From NCBI RefSeq assembly GCF_000381985.1, contig NZ_KB907343.1:1-64000 (forward strand): a DNA stretch of 64,000 nucleotides. Direction: 5' to 3'. A model generated the notes under the pieces. That model was not told the DNA's origin. It ran no database searches and saw nothing but the letters and a program-made list of their open reading frames with translations. Each line of letters opens with the position of its first letter. Position 1 is the stretch's first letter. The translations under genes were made by a program, and so were the position numbers. Origin of the DNA: Novispirillum itersonii subsp. itersonii ATCC 12639. GTDB taxonomy: Bacteria; Pseudomonadota; Alphaproteobacteria; Rhodospirillales; Rhodospirillaceae. This document shows, in pieces, positions 40,065 to 48,178 of this stretch.

Positions 40065-41150
40065 ATGTGGACCCGGACACAGATCCTGAATTTCTGGCGG
40101 GAAGAAATCCGCCAGCTGGTGACGGTGCAGTCCAGCGACCGCCCATGGCAGCTGCCGGTGGCCGCCGCGCTTGCCACCGGCCTGCCCCTGCTGGTCGGGG
40201 CATGGTTCGGGCATCTGGCCTACGGTCTGGTCTCCTCACTGGGCGGACTGGCCATGCTCTACCTGCCGCGCACACCGCTGCATCACCGGATGGTGGTGGT
40301 GATGGCCGCCGCCTTCGGCATGACCGGCTGCTACGCACTGGGGCTGATCAGCCACCAGATCCCGGCCCTGATGATGCCGATGCTGGTGTTCATCACCCTG
40401 CTGGTCACCATGGTCTGCCGATTTTATCGGCTGGGGCCGCCGGGAAACCTGTTCTTCATTATGGCGGCCTCAATCGGAGCATACTCTCCGGCTGACGTAC
40501 CACACATTCCGCTGATGGTTGGCCTGCTGGCGATGGGGACCCTGCTGGCCGTTCTGATCGGTTTTTTCTACAGCCTGCATGTGCTGCGCTTTCACAGCCC
40601 GCTGCCGGTCACGCCACTCCCGCCCCCCACCTTTGACGGTGTGGTGGTGGAGTCGGTGGTCATCGCACTGGCCGTCGGGGCCTCGCTGGGACTGGCACAG
40701 ATCTTTCAGATGGAAAAAGCCTACTGGGTCCCTGTCAGTTGTCTGGCCGTGATTCAGGGGGCCTCACTGCGCGCCGTGTGGAGCAGGCAGCTGCACCGGA
40801 TCCTCGGCACGGCGATCGGGCTTGCCATCGCGCTGGCGGTGCTGTCGCTGCCGCTGACACCCTGGACCATCCCGCTGATCATGATGGCTTTGACCTTTGT
40901 GATCGAAACTGCGGTGGTACGCCATTATGCGTTCGCCGCCGCCTTTATCACCCCGATGGCGATCCTGCTGGCAGAAGCGGCAACGCTGGGGCACACCGAC
41001 CCGATGCTGCTGGTCCATGCCCGCTTTGTTGACACCTGCCTTGGCAGCGTCATCGGTCTGGCCGGGGGGTACTGCCTGCATCATACGGTGCTGCGCAGCC
41101 GGATCGGCACAGCCCTGCGACGGCTGATCCCCGCACGGTTTTTAACCTGA
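40065..41150 (+). CDS. FUSC/aromatic acid exporter-like membrane protein
   Basis: The start chosen is the ATG at 40065 (361 residues), with GGAGGGG upstream. An earlier in-frame ATG at 40020 lies before that site. The protein has two blocks of about five membrane helices with a short soluble linker, as in FUSC-family proteins. EKAYWVPVSCLAVIQGASLRAV and RQLHRILGTAIGLAIA match the conserved motif of the second half. Relatives such as AaeB export aromatic carboxylic acids. The substrate is not known here. Confidence 0.87.
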   Translation: MWTRTQILNFWREEIRQLVTVQSSDRPWQLPVAAALATGLPLLVGAWFGHLAYGLVSSLGGLAMLYLPRTPLHHRMVVVMAAAFGMTGCYALGLISHQIPALMMPMLVFITLLVTMVCRFYRLGPPGNLFFIMAASIGAYSPADVPHIPLMVGLLAMGTLLAVLIGFFYSLHVLRFHSPLPVTPLPPPTFDGVVVESVVIALAVGASLGLAQIFQMEKAYWVPVSCLAVIQGASLRAVWSRQLHRILGTAIGLAIALAVLSLPLTPWTIPLIMMALTFVIETAVVRHYAFAAAFITPMAILLAEAATLGHTDPMLLVHARFVDTCLGSVIGLAGGYCLHHTVLRSRIGTALRRLIPARFLT

Positions 41151-41163
41151 CAGGACAGATCGC

Positions 41164-41202
41164 TTAAAACAGAAACGGGCAGACCCTTCAGTCAGGCCTG
41201 CC
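41164..41202 (-). terminator. Terminator overlapping the stop of a LysR gene
   Basis: On the minus strand GGCAGGCC pairs with GGTCTGCC (one G-U pair) and is followed by TTTCTGTTTTAA. The hairpin begins within the last codons of the LysR gene and may also serve the convergent FUSC gene. Confidence 0.65.
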
Positions 41203-42049
41203 GCATCGGCGCGGTGATCGCGGTCAGATGATCCGCCACCGCCCTCACCCGCGCGGACTGCCGCAGATCCGGGTGCAGCACCAGCCACAGGTCGCGGGTT
41301 GCCGCAGGGGCCTCACACAGACAGCACAGACCGGGCAGATCCTGTGCGATCATCTGCGGCAGGGCTGCCAGACCCAGCCCGGCCTGTACGCCGGAAATCA
41401 GTGAGGCCAGATCATTGGTGCTGAGGGCTAAGGGCCGGGAGCCGCGCACAGTATCCAGCCAGACCTGCTGCGGTGACCCGGACAGCCCGGCATTATAGCC
41501 AAGGAAGACCCGGTCCTCCTCCGGCACCGCCTTCAGATAACTATCCGCCCCATACAGACCAAAAGACATCCGGCCCAGCCAGCGCGCCACCAGACCGTCT
41601 CCGTCCGGGCGTGACAGACGCAGGGCAAGATCAGCATCGCCCCGACTGAGGTTGGCAAAGCCGCTGTCGCCGCTGACATCCAGAAATAATCCGGGATGCG
41701 CCTGCCGCAACGGCAGAAGACGGGGAACAAGCCACTGACTGGCAAAAACCGGCGGCGCACTGATCCGGACCAGCCCCTCCAGACGGTCATCGCCACCGCG
41801 TGCCTGCCGTTCCACGGCCAATACCGCTGCTTCCACCGCCGCCGCCCGGTCCCGCAAGGCTTCGCCTTCCTGCGTCAGCAGATATCCCCGGGGCAACCGG
41901 GTGAACAGCTTCAGGCCAAGATGAGTCTCCAGCGCCGAAATCCGCCGGGAAACCGTCGCATGATCGGCTTTCAGCCGTCGGGCTGTTTCCGACAGACTGC
42001 CACAGCGGGCCAGCTCAATGAAAAATCGCAGGTCATCCCAGGTATGCAT
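41192..42049 (-). CDS. LysR-family regulator divergent from a quinone oxidoreductase
   Basis: The start is the ATG at 42049 (285 residues), preceded by GAGG. The HTH reads LSETARRLKADHATVSRRISALE, with the variant typical of the GcvA/AmpR-like branch that starts with HTWDDLRFFIELAR. The effector domain contains VRISAPPVFASQWLVPRL. It probably controls the divergent zinc-free quinone oxidoreductase gene. Confidence 0.92.
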   Translation of the reverse strand: MHTWDDLRFFIELARCGSLSETARRLKADHATVSRRISALETHLGLKLFTRLPRGYLLTQEGEALRDRAAAVEAAVLAVERQARGGDDRLEGLVRISAPPVFASQWLVPRLLPLRQAHPGLFLDVSGDSGFANLSRGDADLALRLSRPDGDGLVARWLGRMSFGLYGADSYLKAVPEEDRVFLGYNAGLSGSPQQVWLDTVRGSRPLALSTNDLASLISGVQAGLGLAALPQMIAQDLPGLCCLCEAPAATRDLWLVLHPDLRQSARVRAVADHLTAITAPMRQA

Positions 42050-42183
42050 GGCCTCCTCCATCGGTGCATATTTGCACAGAGAGTTTGAGAGTATACCGAA
42101 TTTTCCATGCCTCAGGAGGGGCGTAGGGTCTGCCCTCTCCGGCAGGCACGCCGGTTTCCTCCCCCCTGAGTCATGAGGCCATT

Positions 42184-43182
42184 ATGCCGACATCCCCATC
42201 CGATACCGTCACCGCCTGTCAGGTCGTCCTGTCCCAGCCCGGTGGCCCCGAGGCACTGACCCTGCGGTCTGTTGCCCTTCCCCCACCGGGGCCGGGGGAA
42301 GTGCTGATCCGCCAGACCGCGATCGGCGTTAACTTTGTTGATATCTACCACCGCACCGGACTCTATGCGCTGCCGCCGCTGCCGGTTCCGCTCGGGGTGG
42401 AAGGCTCCGGCGTGGTGATCGCCGTCGGTCCCGGCGTCACCACGCTGTCAGAAGGTCAGACCGTTGCCTATGCCGGTCTGCCGGTCGGCGGCTATGCCAG
42501 CCATCGTCTGCTGCCGGAATGGCAGGCCATGCCGGTGCCGGACGGCATTGCGGACAGTGCCGCTGCCGCCATGCTGCGGGGCATCACCACCCATATGCTG
42601 CTGACCCGGGTGTTCCCGGTCGGGCCGGACACCACCCTGCTGGTTCACGCCGCCGCCGGAGGGTTAGGGCTGATCCTGACCCAATGGGCACGACGGCTGG
42701 GGGCCACCGTGATCGGCACCGTCGGCTCAGAAGACAAGGCGGCTCTGGCACGGTCCTTCGGCACAGACCACACCATTCTGTACCGTCAGCAGGATTTTGT
42801 GCAGACCGTGCGCGACCTGACCGGCGGACAGGGGGTGGACTATGCCATTGACGGTATTGGCGGTGAAACCCTGCGCCGGACGCTGGACGCGGTCCGCCCC
42901 TTTGGCATGGTTGCCAGCGTCGGTCAGGCCAGCGGCAGCCTGCCCGATATTCCCCTGACCGACATCGGGCCGGGGCGGACCCTGTCGCTCAGCCGCCCCA
43001 GCGTGTTCCGCTATCTCAGTGATCCGACGACCTACCGTACCGCAGCGGCAGCCCTGCTAGCGCAGATCGGGCAGGGGCTGCGTCCGGTGATCGGGCTGGA
43101 GCTGCCCCTCGATCAGGCCGCCGAGGCACACCGCGCACTGGAAGCGGGCAGAACCTGTGGATCCATTCTGCTGCGCCCCTGA
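42184..43182 (+). CDS. NADPH:quinone oxidoreductase (zeta-crystallin type)
   Basis: The 332-residue medium-chain dehydrogenase lacks the zinc-binding cysteines of alcohol dehydrogenases. The catalytic domain has GVNFVDIYHRTGLY and PLGVEGSGVV. The cofactor domain has AAAGGLGLILTQWARRLGA and GQGVDYAIDGIGG. It would reduce quinones by single-electron steps using NADPH. It is divergent from a LysR gene. Confidence 0.94.
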   Translation: MPTSPSDTVTACQVVLSQPGGPEALTLRSVALPPPGPGEVLIRQTAIGVNFVDIYHRTGLYALPPLPVPLGVEGSGVVIAVGPGVTTLSEGQTVAYAGLPVGGYASHRLLPEWQAMPVPDGIADSAAAAMLRGITTHMLLTRVFPVGPDTTLLVHAAAGGLGLILTQWARRLGATVIGTVGSEDKAALARSFGTDHTILYRQQDFVQTVRDLTGGQGVDYAIDGIGGETLRRTLDAVRPFGMVASVGQASGSLPDIPLTDIGPGRTLSLSRPSVFRYLSDPTTYRTAAAALLAQIGQGLRPVIGLELPLDQAAEAHRALEAGRTCGSILLRP

Positions 43183-43195
43183 TGTCAGATGAACC

Positions 43196-43224
43196 GCAGC
43201 CCCGGCCTGTCAGCGCCGGGGCTG
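43196..43224 (+). terminator. Terminator between convergent genes
   Basis: GCAGCCCCGGC and GCCGGGGCTGC form a perfect 11-bp stem, followed by GCCTGCCTTT on the plus strand. Confidence 0.8.
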
Positions 43225-43233
43225 CGCCTGCCT

Positions 43234-44226
43234 TTACTCCGCCGGTTGCGGCGCGGCCCGGAACACCCAGCGGCGGAACAGACCATCCGGCAGGCGATGA
43301 ACCAGCCGCGCCAGCACCACCATCACCAGCACCGCCAGCACAAAACGGCTGACCAGCACACCGGACCAATGCCCCCCCATTGCCAGCAGCAGGGCGGTGT
43401 CTTCGATCAGGCTATGGCAGATCGACATAAACCAGACCGACAGCACCACATCCCGCTCCGGCAGATGCCCGGCCCGCGCTTCAGAGATGATGAGACCACC
43501 GCCGTAGGTCAGACCAAGCAGGGCCCCGACCATGGTCAGCGGCCCCGCCACCGGCGACATCCCCATCAGCCCCAGCACCGGCTGCAGAAGACGGGTCAGA
43601 AAAGCGGTGACACCCAGCATATCCATCAGGCGCAGCACCACCAGCAGCACCACAATCACCGGAAAGATCATCAACAGCGACTCGGCGGAGTCGATTGCCC
43701 AGTGCAGCCAGTCACCGGAGGGGGTCGCCGTCGTGGCAATCATCACCGACCCCGGTTCCTGCAACACCCCGGCCGCCTGATAGCCCAGATTCAGCAACGC
43801 CCCATGCAACAGGGCAAACCCGACCCGCAGCAGCAGGGTCAGGGTCAGGCTGGCCCCGGCCTTCTGCGCCACCCGCAGCTCAACCGGCAGATTGTGGGCC
43901 GCCAGCATCATACAAGCCAGAATCGTCAGATCCGCCGTGGACAGATCGAGTGTTGGCAGCAGTCCCAGCAGAACGGCAATACCGCCATAAATGCCGATCA
44001 GGCAGGTGGTGGCAAACACCAGCCCGGTCGCGGCAGGCAGGCCGACCAAAGCCATCACCGGGGCAAACACCAGCCCCATCAGATCAATCAATCCGAAATG
44101 AACGGCGATTCGCACCACGATCATCACCGGGACCATAATCTTCAGCAACGTCCAGTACAGACTGGCCGACTGGGTGACAATCATGCGGAAAAACGCCGGG
44201 ACAGACGCCGGAGCGGGAGAAGACAT
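43234..44226 (-). CDS. Nucleoside-recognition (Gate) domain membrane protein
   Basis: The start is the ATG at 44226 (330 residues). The frame is open upstream to 44646, but that overlaps the divergent Lrp gene and has no similarity. Eight or more hydrophobic segments are present. The Gate-domain signature appears twice (GLIDLMGLVFAPVMALVGLP and LLQPVLGLMGMSPVAGPL), as in SpmA/SpmB- and YjiH/YjiG-like proteins. Such proteins are linked to transport of nucleosides, amino acids or other small solutes, but the substrate is not established. The divergent Lrp-family regulator suggests an amino acid related role (inference). Confidence 0.85.
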   Translation of the reverse strand: MSSPAPASVPAFFRMIVTQSASLYWTLLKIMVPVMIVVRIAVHFGLIDLMGLVFAPVMALVGLPAATGLVFATTCLIGIYGGIAVLLGLLPTLDLSTADLTILACMMLAAHNLPVELRVAQKAGASLTLTLLLRVGFALLHGALLNLGYQAAGVLQEPGSVMIATTATPSGDWLHWAIDSAESLLMIFPVIVVLLVVLRLMDMLGVTAFLTRLLQPVLGLMGMSPVAGPLTMVGALLGLTYGGGLIISEARAGHLPERDVVLSVWFMSICHSLIEDTALLLAMGGHWSGVLVSRFVLAVLVMVVLARLVHRLPDGLFRRWVFRAAPQPAE

Positions 44227-44313
44227 GGCGGAAAGACCTGACAAGAGACAAGGACGGGATCCGCTGATTTGTAGCCGCACTGCCCTGAAAGAGGTGGTCA
44301 AAGTTTGCGTCTG

Positions 44314-44329
44314 GGTGAAATATTTCACC
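44314..44329. promoter_or_regulatory. 16-bp perfect palindrome, candidate Lrp-family operator
   Basis: GGTGAAATATTTCACC lies between the divergent Gate-protein and Lrp genes, 26 bases before the Lrp ATG. A further half-site GGTGAAA follows at 44347-44353. AT-centred palindromes of this size are typical of Lrp/AsnC regulators, so autoregulation is likely. Confidence 0.6.
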
Positions 44330-44354
44330 AGAAACAGATCATTTCCGGTGAAAG

Positions 44355-44825
44355 ATGCCACTCGACCGACTCGACCGCAAAATTCTCTCGATTCTGCAAC
44401 TGGATGCCGGACTGACCAATGCCGCACTGGCGGAAAAAGTCGGGACCTCCCCCTCATCGTGCCTGCGACGGGTGCAGCGCCTGCGCGACTCCGGCGTTCT
44501 GCGGCACACGGTGGCGCTGGTCGACCCTGCCGCTGCCGGGCGCAGCCTGACCGCATTGGTGGAGGTGTTTCTCGATCATCACGGGGTGCCGCAGCGACAG
44601 GATTTCGTCCGCCGCCTGGTGCAGGAACCGGCGGTGGCGCAGGCATGGGCCGTCACCGGAGAGCCCGACGTGATGTTGATGATGCATCTGCGGGACATGC
44701 AGGAATATCAGGTGGTCTGCGACCGCCTGTTCGGCCATGATGCCAATGTCGTCAGGTTCCGGTCTCTGTTCGTGATGGAAACCTACAAGGCGGAGACTGC
44801 GGTTTCTTTCAGCGAAGACTCCTGA
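44355..44825 (+). CDS. Lrp/AsnC family transcriptional regulator
   Basis: The 156-residue protein has the N-terminal HTH (LDRLDRKILSILQLDAGLTN, ALAEKVGTSPSSCLRRVQRL). The C-terminal RAM ligand domain contains AWAVTGEPDVMLMMHLRDMQ. Proteins of this type respond to amino acids and usually regulate an adjacent transport or metabolic gene. Here that is the divergent Gate-domain protein. No strong ribosome binding site is visible before the ATG. Confidence 0.94.
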   Translation: MPLDRLDRKILSILQLDAGLTNAALAEKVGTSPSSCLRRVQRLRDSGVLRHTVALVDPAAAGRSLTALVEVFLDHHGVPQRQDFVRRLVQEPAVAQAWAVTGEPDVMLMMHLRDMQEYQVVCDRLFGHDANVVRFRSLFVMETYKAETAVSFSEDS

Positions 44826-44907
44826 AAATGGCCGGTCTTTACTCCGGCAGCCTGCCGGAACGGCACATCAGGGCCGGGTTTGATCAGGACGCTTCTGGTG
44901 ATTTCAC

Positions 44908-44936
44908 TTGACGGAACCGGTTCAGATCTATATCTA
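44908..44936 (+). promoter_or_regulatory. Predicted promoter of rpmB
   Basis: TTGACG and TATCTA are separated by 17 bases, 53 bases before the rpmB ATG. Confidence 0.7.
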
Positions 44937-44988
44937 CCGGCCTTCCTAAACCGAGTTTCATACCGAATTTGCAGAAGAGGATAGGATC

Positions 44989-45279
44989 ATGGCTCGTCGT
45001 TGCGTCGTGACCGGCAAAGGCGTTCAGACCGGTAACAACGTCAGCCACGCCAATAACAAGACCCGCCGGCGTTGGCTGCCCAACCTTCAGGTGACCTCTC
45101 TGGTCTCCGAATCTCTGGGCGAAACCGTTAAGCTGCGCGTGTCGACCAATGGCCTGCGCACCATCGAACACCGTGGTGGCATCGACGCCTTCCTGTTGGG
45201 CACTGCCGCTTCCGAACTGCCGACCGATCTGCGTCGCATTAAGAAGCGCGTCGAAGCTGCCAAGGCCACTGCGGCCTAA
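44989..45279 (+). CDS. rpmB: 50S ribosomal protein L28
   Basis: The 96-residue protein begins [20 protein letters not shown] and continues [13 protein letters not shown], as in other alphaproteobacterial L28 proteins. No zinc-binding CxxC pair is seen. It is monocistronic with promoter and terminator visible. Confidence 0.98.
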   Translation: MARRCVVTGKGVQTGNNVSHANNKTRRRWLPNLQVTSLVSESLGETVKLRVSTNGLRTIEHRGGIDAFLLGTAASELPTDLRRIKKRVEAAKATAA

Positions 45280-45303
45280 GCCTTCTGCTCGGTATTCTGA
45301 TTG

Positions 45304-45338
45304 CAGGGCCTGCACGGTGATCGTGCGGGCCCTGTTTT
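45304..45338 (+). terminator. Terminator after rpmB
   Basis: CAGGGCCTGCACG and CGTGCGGGCCCTG form a 13-bp hairpin (one mismatch region) followed by TTTT. Confidence 0.88.
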
Positions 45339-45375
45339 CATATCCGGACAGGGGATACCCCGACCCCGGAGAAGA

Positions 45376-45927
45376 ATGAGGCAGGGCGTGCAGACTCCGA
45401 CTCTGGAAGATCATCCGTTCTTTACCGACGGCGTGACATGGTCCGCCATCGGCCATTATGTCGAAGAAGGCGGGCGGGTTCTGCCAGCGGTCGGCACCTA
45501 CCGACTCCGGCAGGCCACTGCCGGGGATGCCCGCCTGACCGGGGCAATCCTGCCCTCTGACCCCGACGACGATCTGCCGGAGGCCCCGGCCCGCTGGCGG
45601 CTGGATGTCAATCTGCGTCTGGTTCTGGTCGGCGGCGACCATACCGCGTGGCAGGCGGTGATGCTGATCGACGACCCCGACAACGGCGGTCGGGACGCCT
45701 TCTGGTCATGGCACAGCCTGACCATGGGCGATCTGACCGGGCACTTCAGTGCCGTTGGTGACAGCTTTCTCAATCAGGCCTTTTCCGAAGATGGCAGCTA
45801 CGGGCTGACGGAGTGCTTCCTTCTGGCTGAAGAAGATGAAGCCTATCTGGTCCGTGGCGCAGTCGCCCGCGATGGCCAGACCATCGGCGCCTGGGCACTG
45901 GAACTGACTCTGGCGGAGGAAAGCTGA
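45376..45927 (+). CDS. Unrecognised conserved-looking protein upstream of a secreted nuclease
   Basis: The ATG at 45376 has GGAG five bases upstream, giving 183 residues. I do not recognise a family. The sequence is acidic and appears rich in beta strands (WRLDVNLRLVLVGGDHTAW, ELTLAEES at the end), without signal peptide, membrane segment or cysteine pair. Its stop overlaps the start of the nuclease gene (TGATG), so the two are probably co-translated. The gene could encode a cytoplasmic partner or regulator of that locus, but no function is shown. Confidence 0.75.
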   Translation: MRQGVQTPTLEDHPFFTDGVTWSAIGHYVEEGGRVLPAVGTYRLRQATAGDARLTGAILPSDPDDDLPEAPARWRLDVNLRLVLVGGDHTAWQAVMLIDDPDNGGRDAFWSWHSLTMGDLTGHFSAVGDSFLNQAFSEDGSYGLTECFLLAEEDEAYLVRGAVARDGQTIGAWALELTLAEES

Positions 45928-46436
45928 TGCGCCCCCCGATCACCATCCCCCTGATCACCACCCTGATGCTGATGCTGTCGGTGCTGGCCGCCCCACAGGC
46001 CTTTGCCGCCGGGAAAGTCACCGGCAAGGGCCGGATCTTAGACGGCGACACAGTTGCCATCGGTAAAAAGCATATCCGCCTGCGCGGGCTGGATGCCCCG
46101 GAACGCGAACAGCTGTGTAAACCGCTGTCCGGCGGTACGGCTGCCTGCGGGCGACAGGCTGCCACCGTTCTGAAGACCCTGATCGCCGACCGACCATTGG
46201 TCTGTCAGATCGTCGAAGAAGACTCCTACGGCCGGCAGGTCGGGTTCTGCTCCGTCGCCGCCCGCGGCAAAGACCCGGCATGGAACCTCAACCGCGAAAT
46301 GGTGCGTCTGGGCTGGGCTGTCGCCTACTGGACCGACGACTTCACGGCAGAAGAAAAAGAGGCGAAGGCAGCCAAGCGGGGGTTGTGGGCCATGCGCTTC
46401 CAGCCACCGGAAGACTGGCGGAAAGCACACCGCTGA
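45927..46436 (+). CDS. Exported thermonuclease-family (SNase-like) protein
   Basis: The 169-residue precursor has a signal peptide ending AAPQAFAAG. The SNase OB-fold follows: ILDGDTVAI, RLRGLDAPEREQLCK, with catalytic Arg and Glu residues, and RQVGFCS. The C-terminal motif is LVRLGWAVAYW-like. Four cysteines in the mature part may form disulfides. Periplasmic or secreted degradation of nucleic acids is the likely role. Confidence 0.92.
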   Translation: MRPPITIPLITTLMLMLSVLAAPQAFAAGKVTGKGRILDGDTVAIGKKHIRLRGLDAPEREQLCKPLSGGTAACGRQAATVLKTLIADRPLVCQIVEEDSYGRQVGFCSVAARGKDPAWNLNREMVRLGWAVAYWTDDFTAEEKEAKAAKRGLWAMRFQPPEDWRKAHR

Positions 46437-46453
46437 TCAGCCTCTGACAACAG

Positions 46454-46485
46454 AAACGGGGACACCCTTGGGGTGCCCCCGTTTT
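46454..46485 (+). terminator. Terminator between nuclease and LuxR-type gene
   Basis: AACGGGG-ACACCC pairs with GGGTG-CCCCCGTT and is followed by TTTATAA. It can serve both convergent genes. Confidence 0.85.
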
Positions 46486-46536
46486 ATAAACCCGTTGTCT
46501 GATAACCCGCGTCTAAGAGACTCCCTGAGAGCCGTG

Positions 46537-47208
46537 TCAGACCGGATCATCCGGGGTAACCCCCAGACGGCTGGCCGCGACCACCGCCCCGGTGCGGTTG
46601 GTGACCTTCAGCGCCTTCAGAATGCTGGTAACGTGCAGCTTGACCGTGCCTTCCGCCAGACCAAGGGTAAAGGCAATATCCTTGTTGCTGCGGCCCTGAC
46701 CGATCAAGGCCAGCACCTGACGCTGACGCGGTGTCAGCGTTGACAGCACATCTTCCGGCGTCTGCGGTACCGGGCGGTTTGCGGCCGGGGCTGTACGGGC
46801 AATAGCGGATGCATGTTGCGCCCCCAGCACCTCCGGCGGCAGATAGACCCCGCCGGACAGCACCAGACGAACAGCCGACAGCATCACCTGTGCCGAAGAC
46901 GTCTTGGGGATAAAGCCGGATGCGCCGAGACTGACGGCCTCCAGCACCAGCTTGCGGTCATCGCTGGCCGACAGGATCACCACCGGGATTTCCGGGTGGC
47001 GTGACTTAAGCAGGCACAGGCAGTCATTCCAGGGCATCCCCGGCATGACCAGATCCAGCAAAACGATATCGACCCCCTCTTCGAGGCGGGTTACCGCTTC
47101 GTCAAAAGAGCAGGCTTCGAGAACGGTCAGATCTTCGGTCAGATCCTGCAGGACCCGCTTGAGACCGGCACGGAACAGCCCATGATCGTCGGCGATCAGT
47201 ACGCGCAC
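46537..47208 (-). CDS. NarL/LuxR-family response regulator
   Basis: The start is the GTG at 47208, which has AAGGAG eight bases upstream, giving 223 residues. The open frame extends to 47265 without a better site. The receiver domain begins RVLIADDHGLFRAG, the phospho-acceptor is Asp52 in LLDLVMPGM, and FIPKTSS holds the conserved Lys. The C-terminal LuxR HTH reads LTPRQRQVLALIGQGRSNKD then GTVKLHVTSILKAL. No sensor kinase is adjacent, so it is an orphan regulator here. Confidence 0.95.
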   Translation of the reverse strand: MRVLIADDHGLFRAGLKRVLQDLTEDLTVLEACSFDEAVTRLEEGVDIVLLDLVMPGMPWNDCLCLLKSRHPEIPVVILSASDDRKLVLEAVSLGASGFIPKTSSAQVMLSAVRLVLSGGVYLPPEVLGAQHASAIARTAPAANRPVPQTPEDVLSTLTPRQRQVLALIGQGRSNKDIAFTLGLAEGTVKLHVTSILKALKVTNRTGAVVAASRLGVTPDDPV

Positions 47209-47269
47209 CCGCAGCGTCTCCTTATTCCAAACTCTGCAACCCCACCCAATGGTTATACACAGCAAACGG

Positions 47270-47300
47270 AACGGGCGGCACGAAAATCGTGCCGCCCGTT
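47270..47300 (-). terminator. Hairpin after the DUF-type lipoprotein gene
   Basis: AACGGGCGGCACGA and TCGTGCCGCCCGTT pair perfectly. It lies 28 bases past the lipoprotein stop on the minus strand. Only a short CGTTTG follows, so termination is probable rather than certain. Confidence 0.7.
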
Positions 47301-47328
47301 GAAATTCTTTACAAACTTTTGTGGTTGA

Positions 47329-47940
47329 TCAGCGCAGCAGGTATTCAGCGAAGTACTGCCGCAGCCCGGTCTCAAGCTGCTGATCGACATCGCGCATCAG
47401 CTCTTCGACCAGATCGAACCACACCTGCTCGCGGTCAGCCAGCGATGCCTTTTCGTTGATCGAGCGGGTGCGCCATGCCGACGTGAAGGTCTCGGCCTTC
47501 ACCCGTCCATCGGGACCTCGCAGCTGAATCACCACATTGGCCTTGGCGTCGTACTTGGCTTCCTGATCATCGGTGAAGAAGCCGACGACGCCTTTCTTGG
47601 TGCTCAGGCGGGTTTCGACCACCGACGCATCGCGGATATCCACCACCAGCGTATCCACACCGGCCCCGGTGGTATGCAGACGGTCCTGCACCCAGCGGCG
47701 GACAGCCTGCTCCGGCGACACCGGCATCAGGTGTTCCACATTCGGGTTGCGCAGCGGTGACACATAGGTGGTCTGAATCCGCGGCCCCTGCGTGGCAAGG
47801 GTCAGCGGCGGCAGGTTGGTGAACCGCAGCTCCGGCGTTCCGCGCTTGGGCGGCCCTTCGGAGGCACAGGCGGCCAACGTCACAGCAACCAGCATCAGCG
47901 CCAGCGGACGGAGAAGAGAAGACAGGCGGGGAAGGCGCAT
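47329..47940 (-). CDS. Lipoprotein of unknown function
   Basis: The 203-residue precursor has a lipoprotein signal with lipobox TLAAC (Cys25). The mature part contains VDTLVVDIRDASVVETRLS, ANVVIQLRGPDGRVKAETF, and a helical end with VEELMRDVDQQLETGLRQYF. It looks like a small envelope-associated alpha/beta protein. The family is not recognised. It is monocistronic, upstream of the LuxR-type gene. Confidence 0.8.
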   Translation of the reverse strand: MRLPRLSSLLRPLALMLVAVTLAACASEGPPKRGTPELRFTNLPPLTLATQGPRIQTTYVSPLRNPNVEHLMPVSPEQAVRRWVQDRLHTTGAGVDTLVVDIRDASVVETRLSTKKGVVGFFTDDQEAKYDAKANVVIQLRGPDGRVKAETFTSAWRTRSINEKASLADREQVWFDLVEELMRDVDQQLETGLRQYFAEYLLR

Positions 47941-48071
47941 GGATCGGAACGTCCTGTTTAAAAAGCGGTTTCGTTTGCCATCAGAGAGGGCGGCACACCC
48001 GGTTGCAACCGTGCGGAAGCATCCAGTCTGCCGCCACAGCCCCTAACAATCCGTTAGTCGCGCAGGCGGAT

Positions 48072-48178
48072 TCTCAGTTCGCCGCTGCACGCGGATACCT
48101 CTCAGTTCGCCGCTGCACGCGGATACCTCTCAATTTGCCGCTGCACGCGGATACCTCTCAATTTGCCGCTGCACGCGG
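48072..48178. repeat. 28-bp tandem repeat (3.8 copies) across the hslO stop codon
   Basis: Units of 28 bases (TCTCAGTTCGCCGCTGCACG plus CGGATACC) run from 48072. The two copies nearest hslO carry TCTCAATTTG and the two distal ones TCTCAGTTCG. The first copy, seen from hslO, encodes its last codons and stop (PRAAAN then TGA). Each unit contains the small inverted repeat CCGC-N5-GCGG. Confidence 0.97.
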
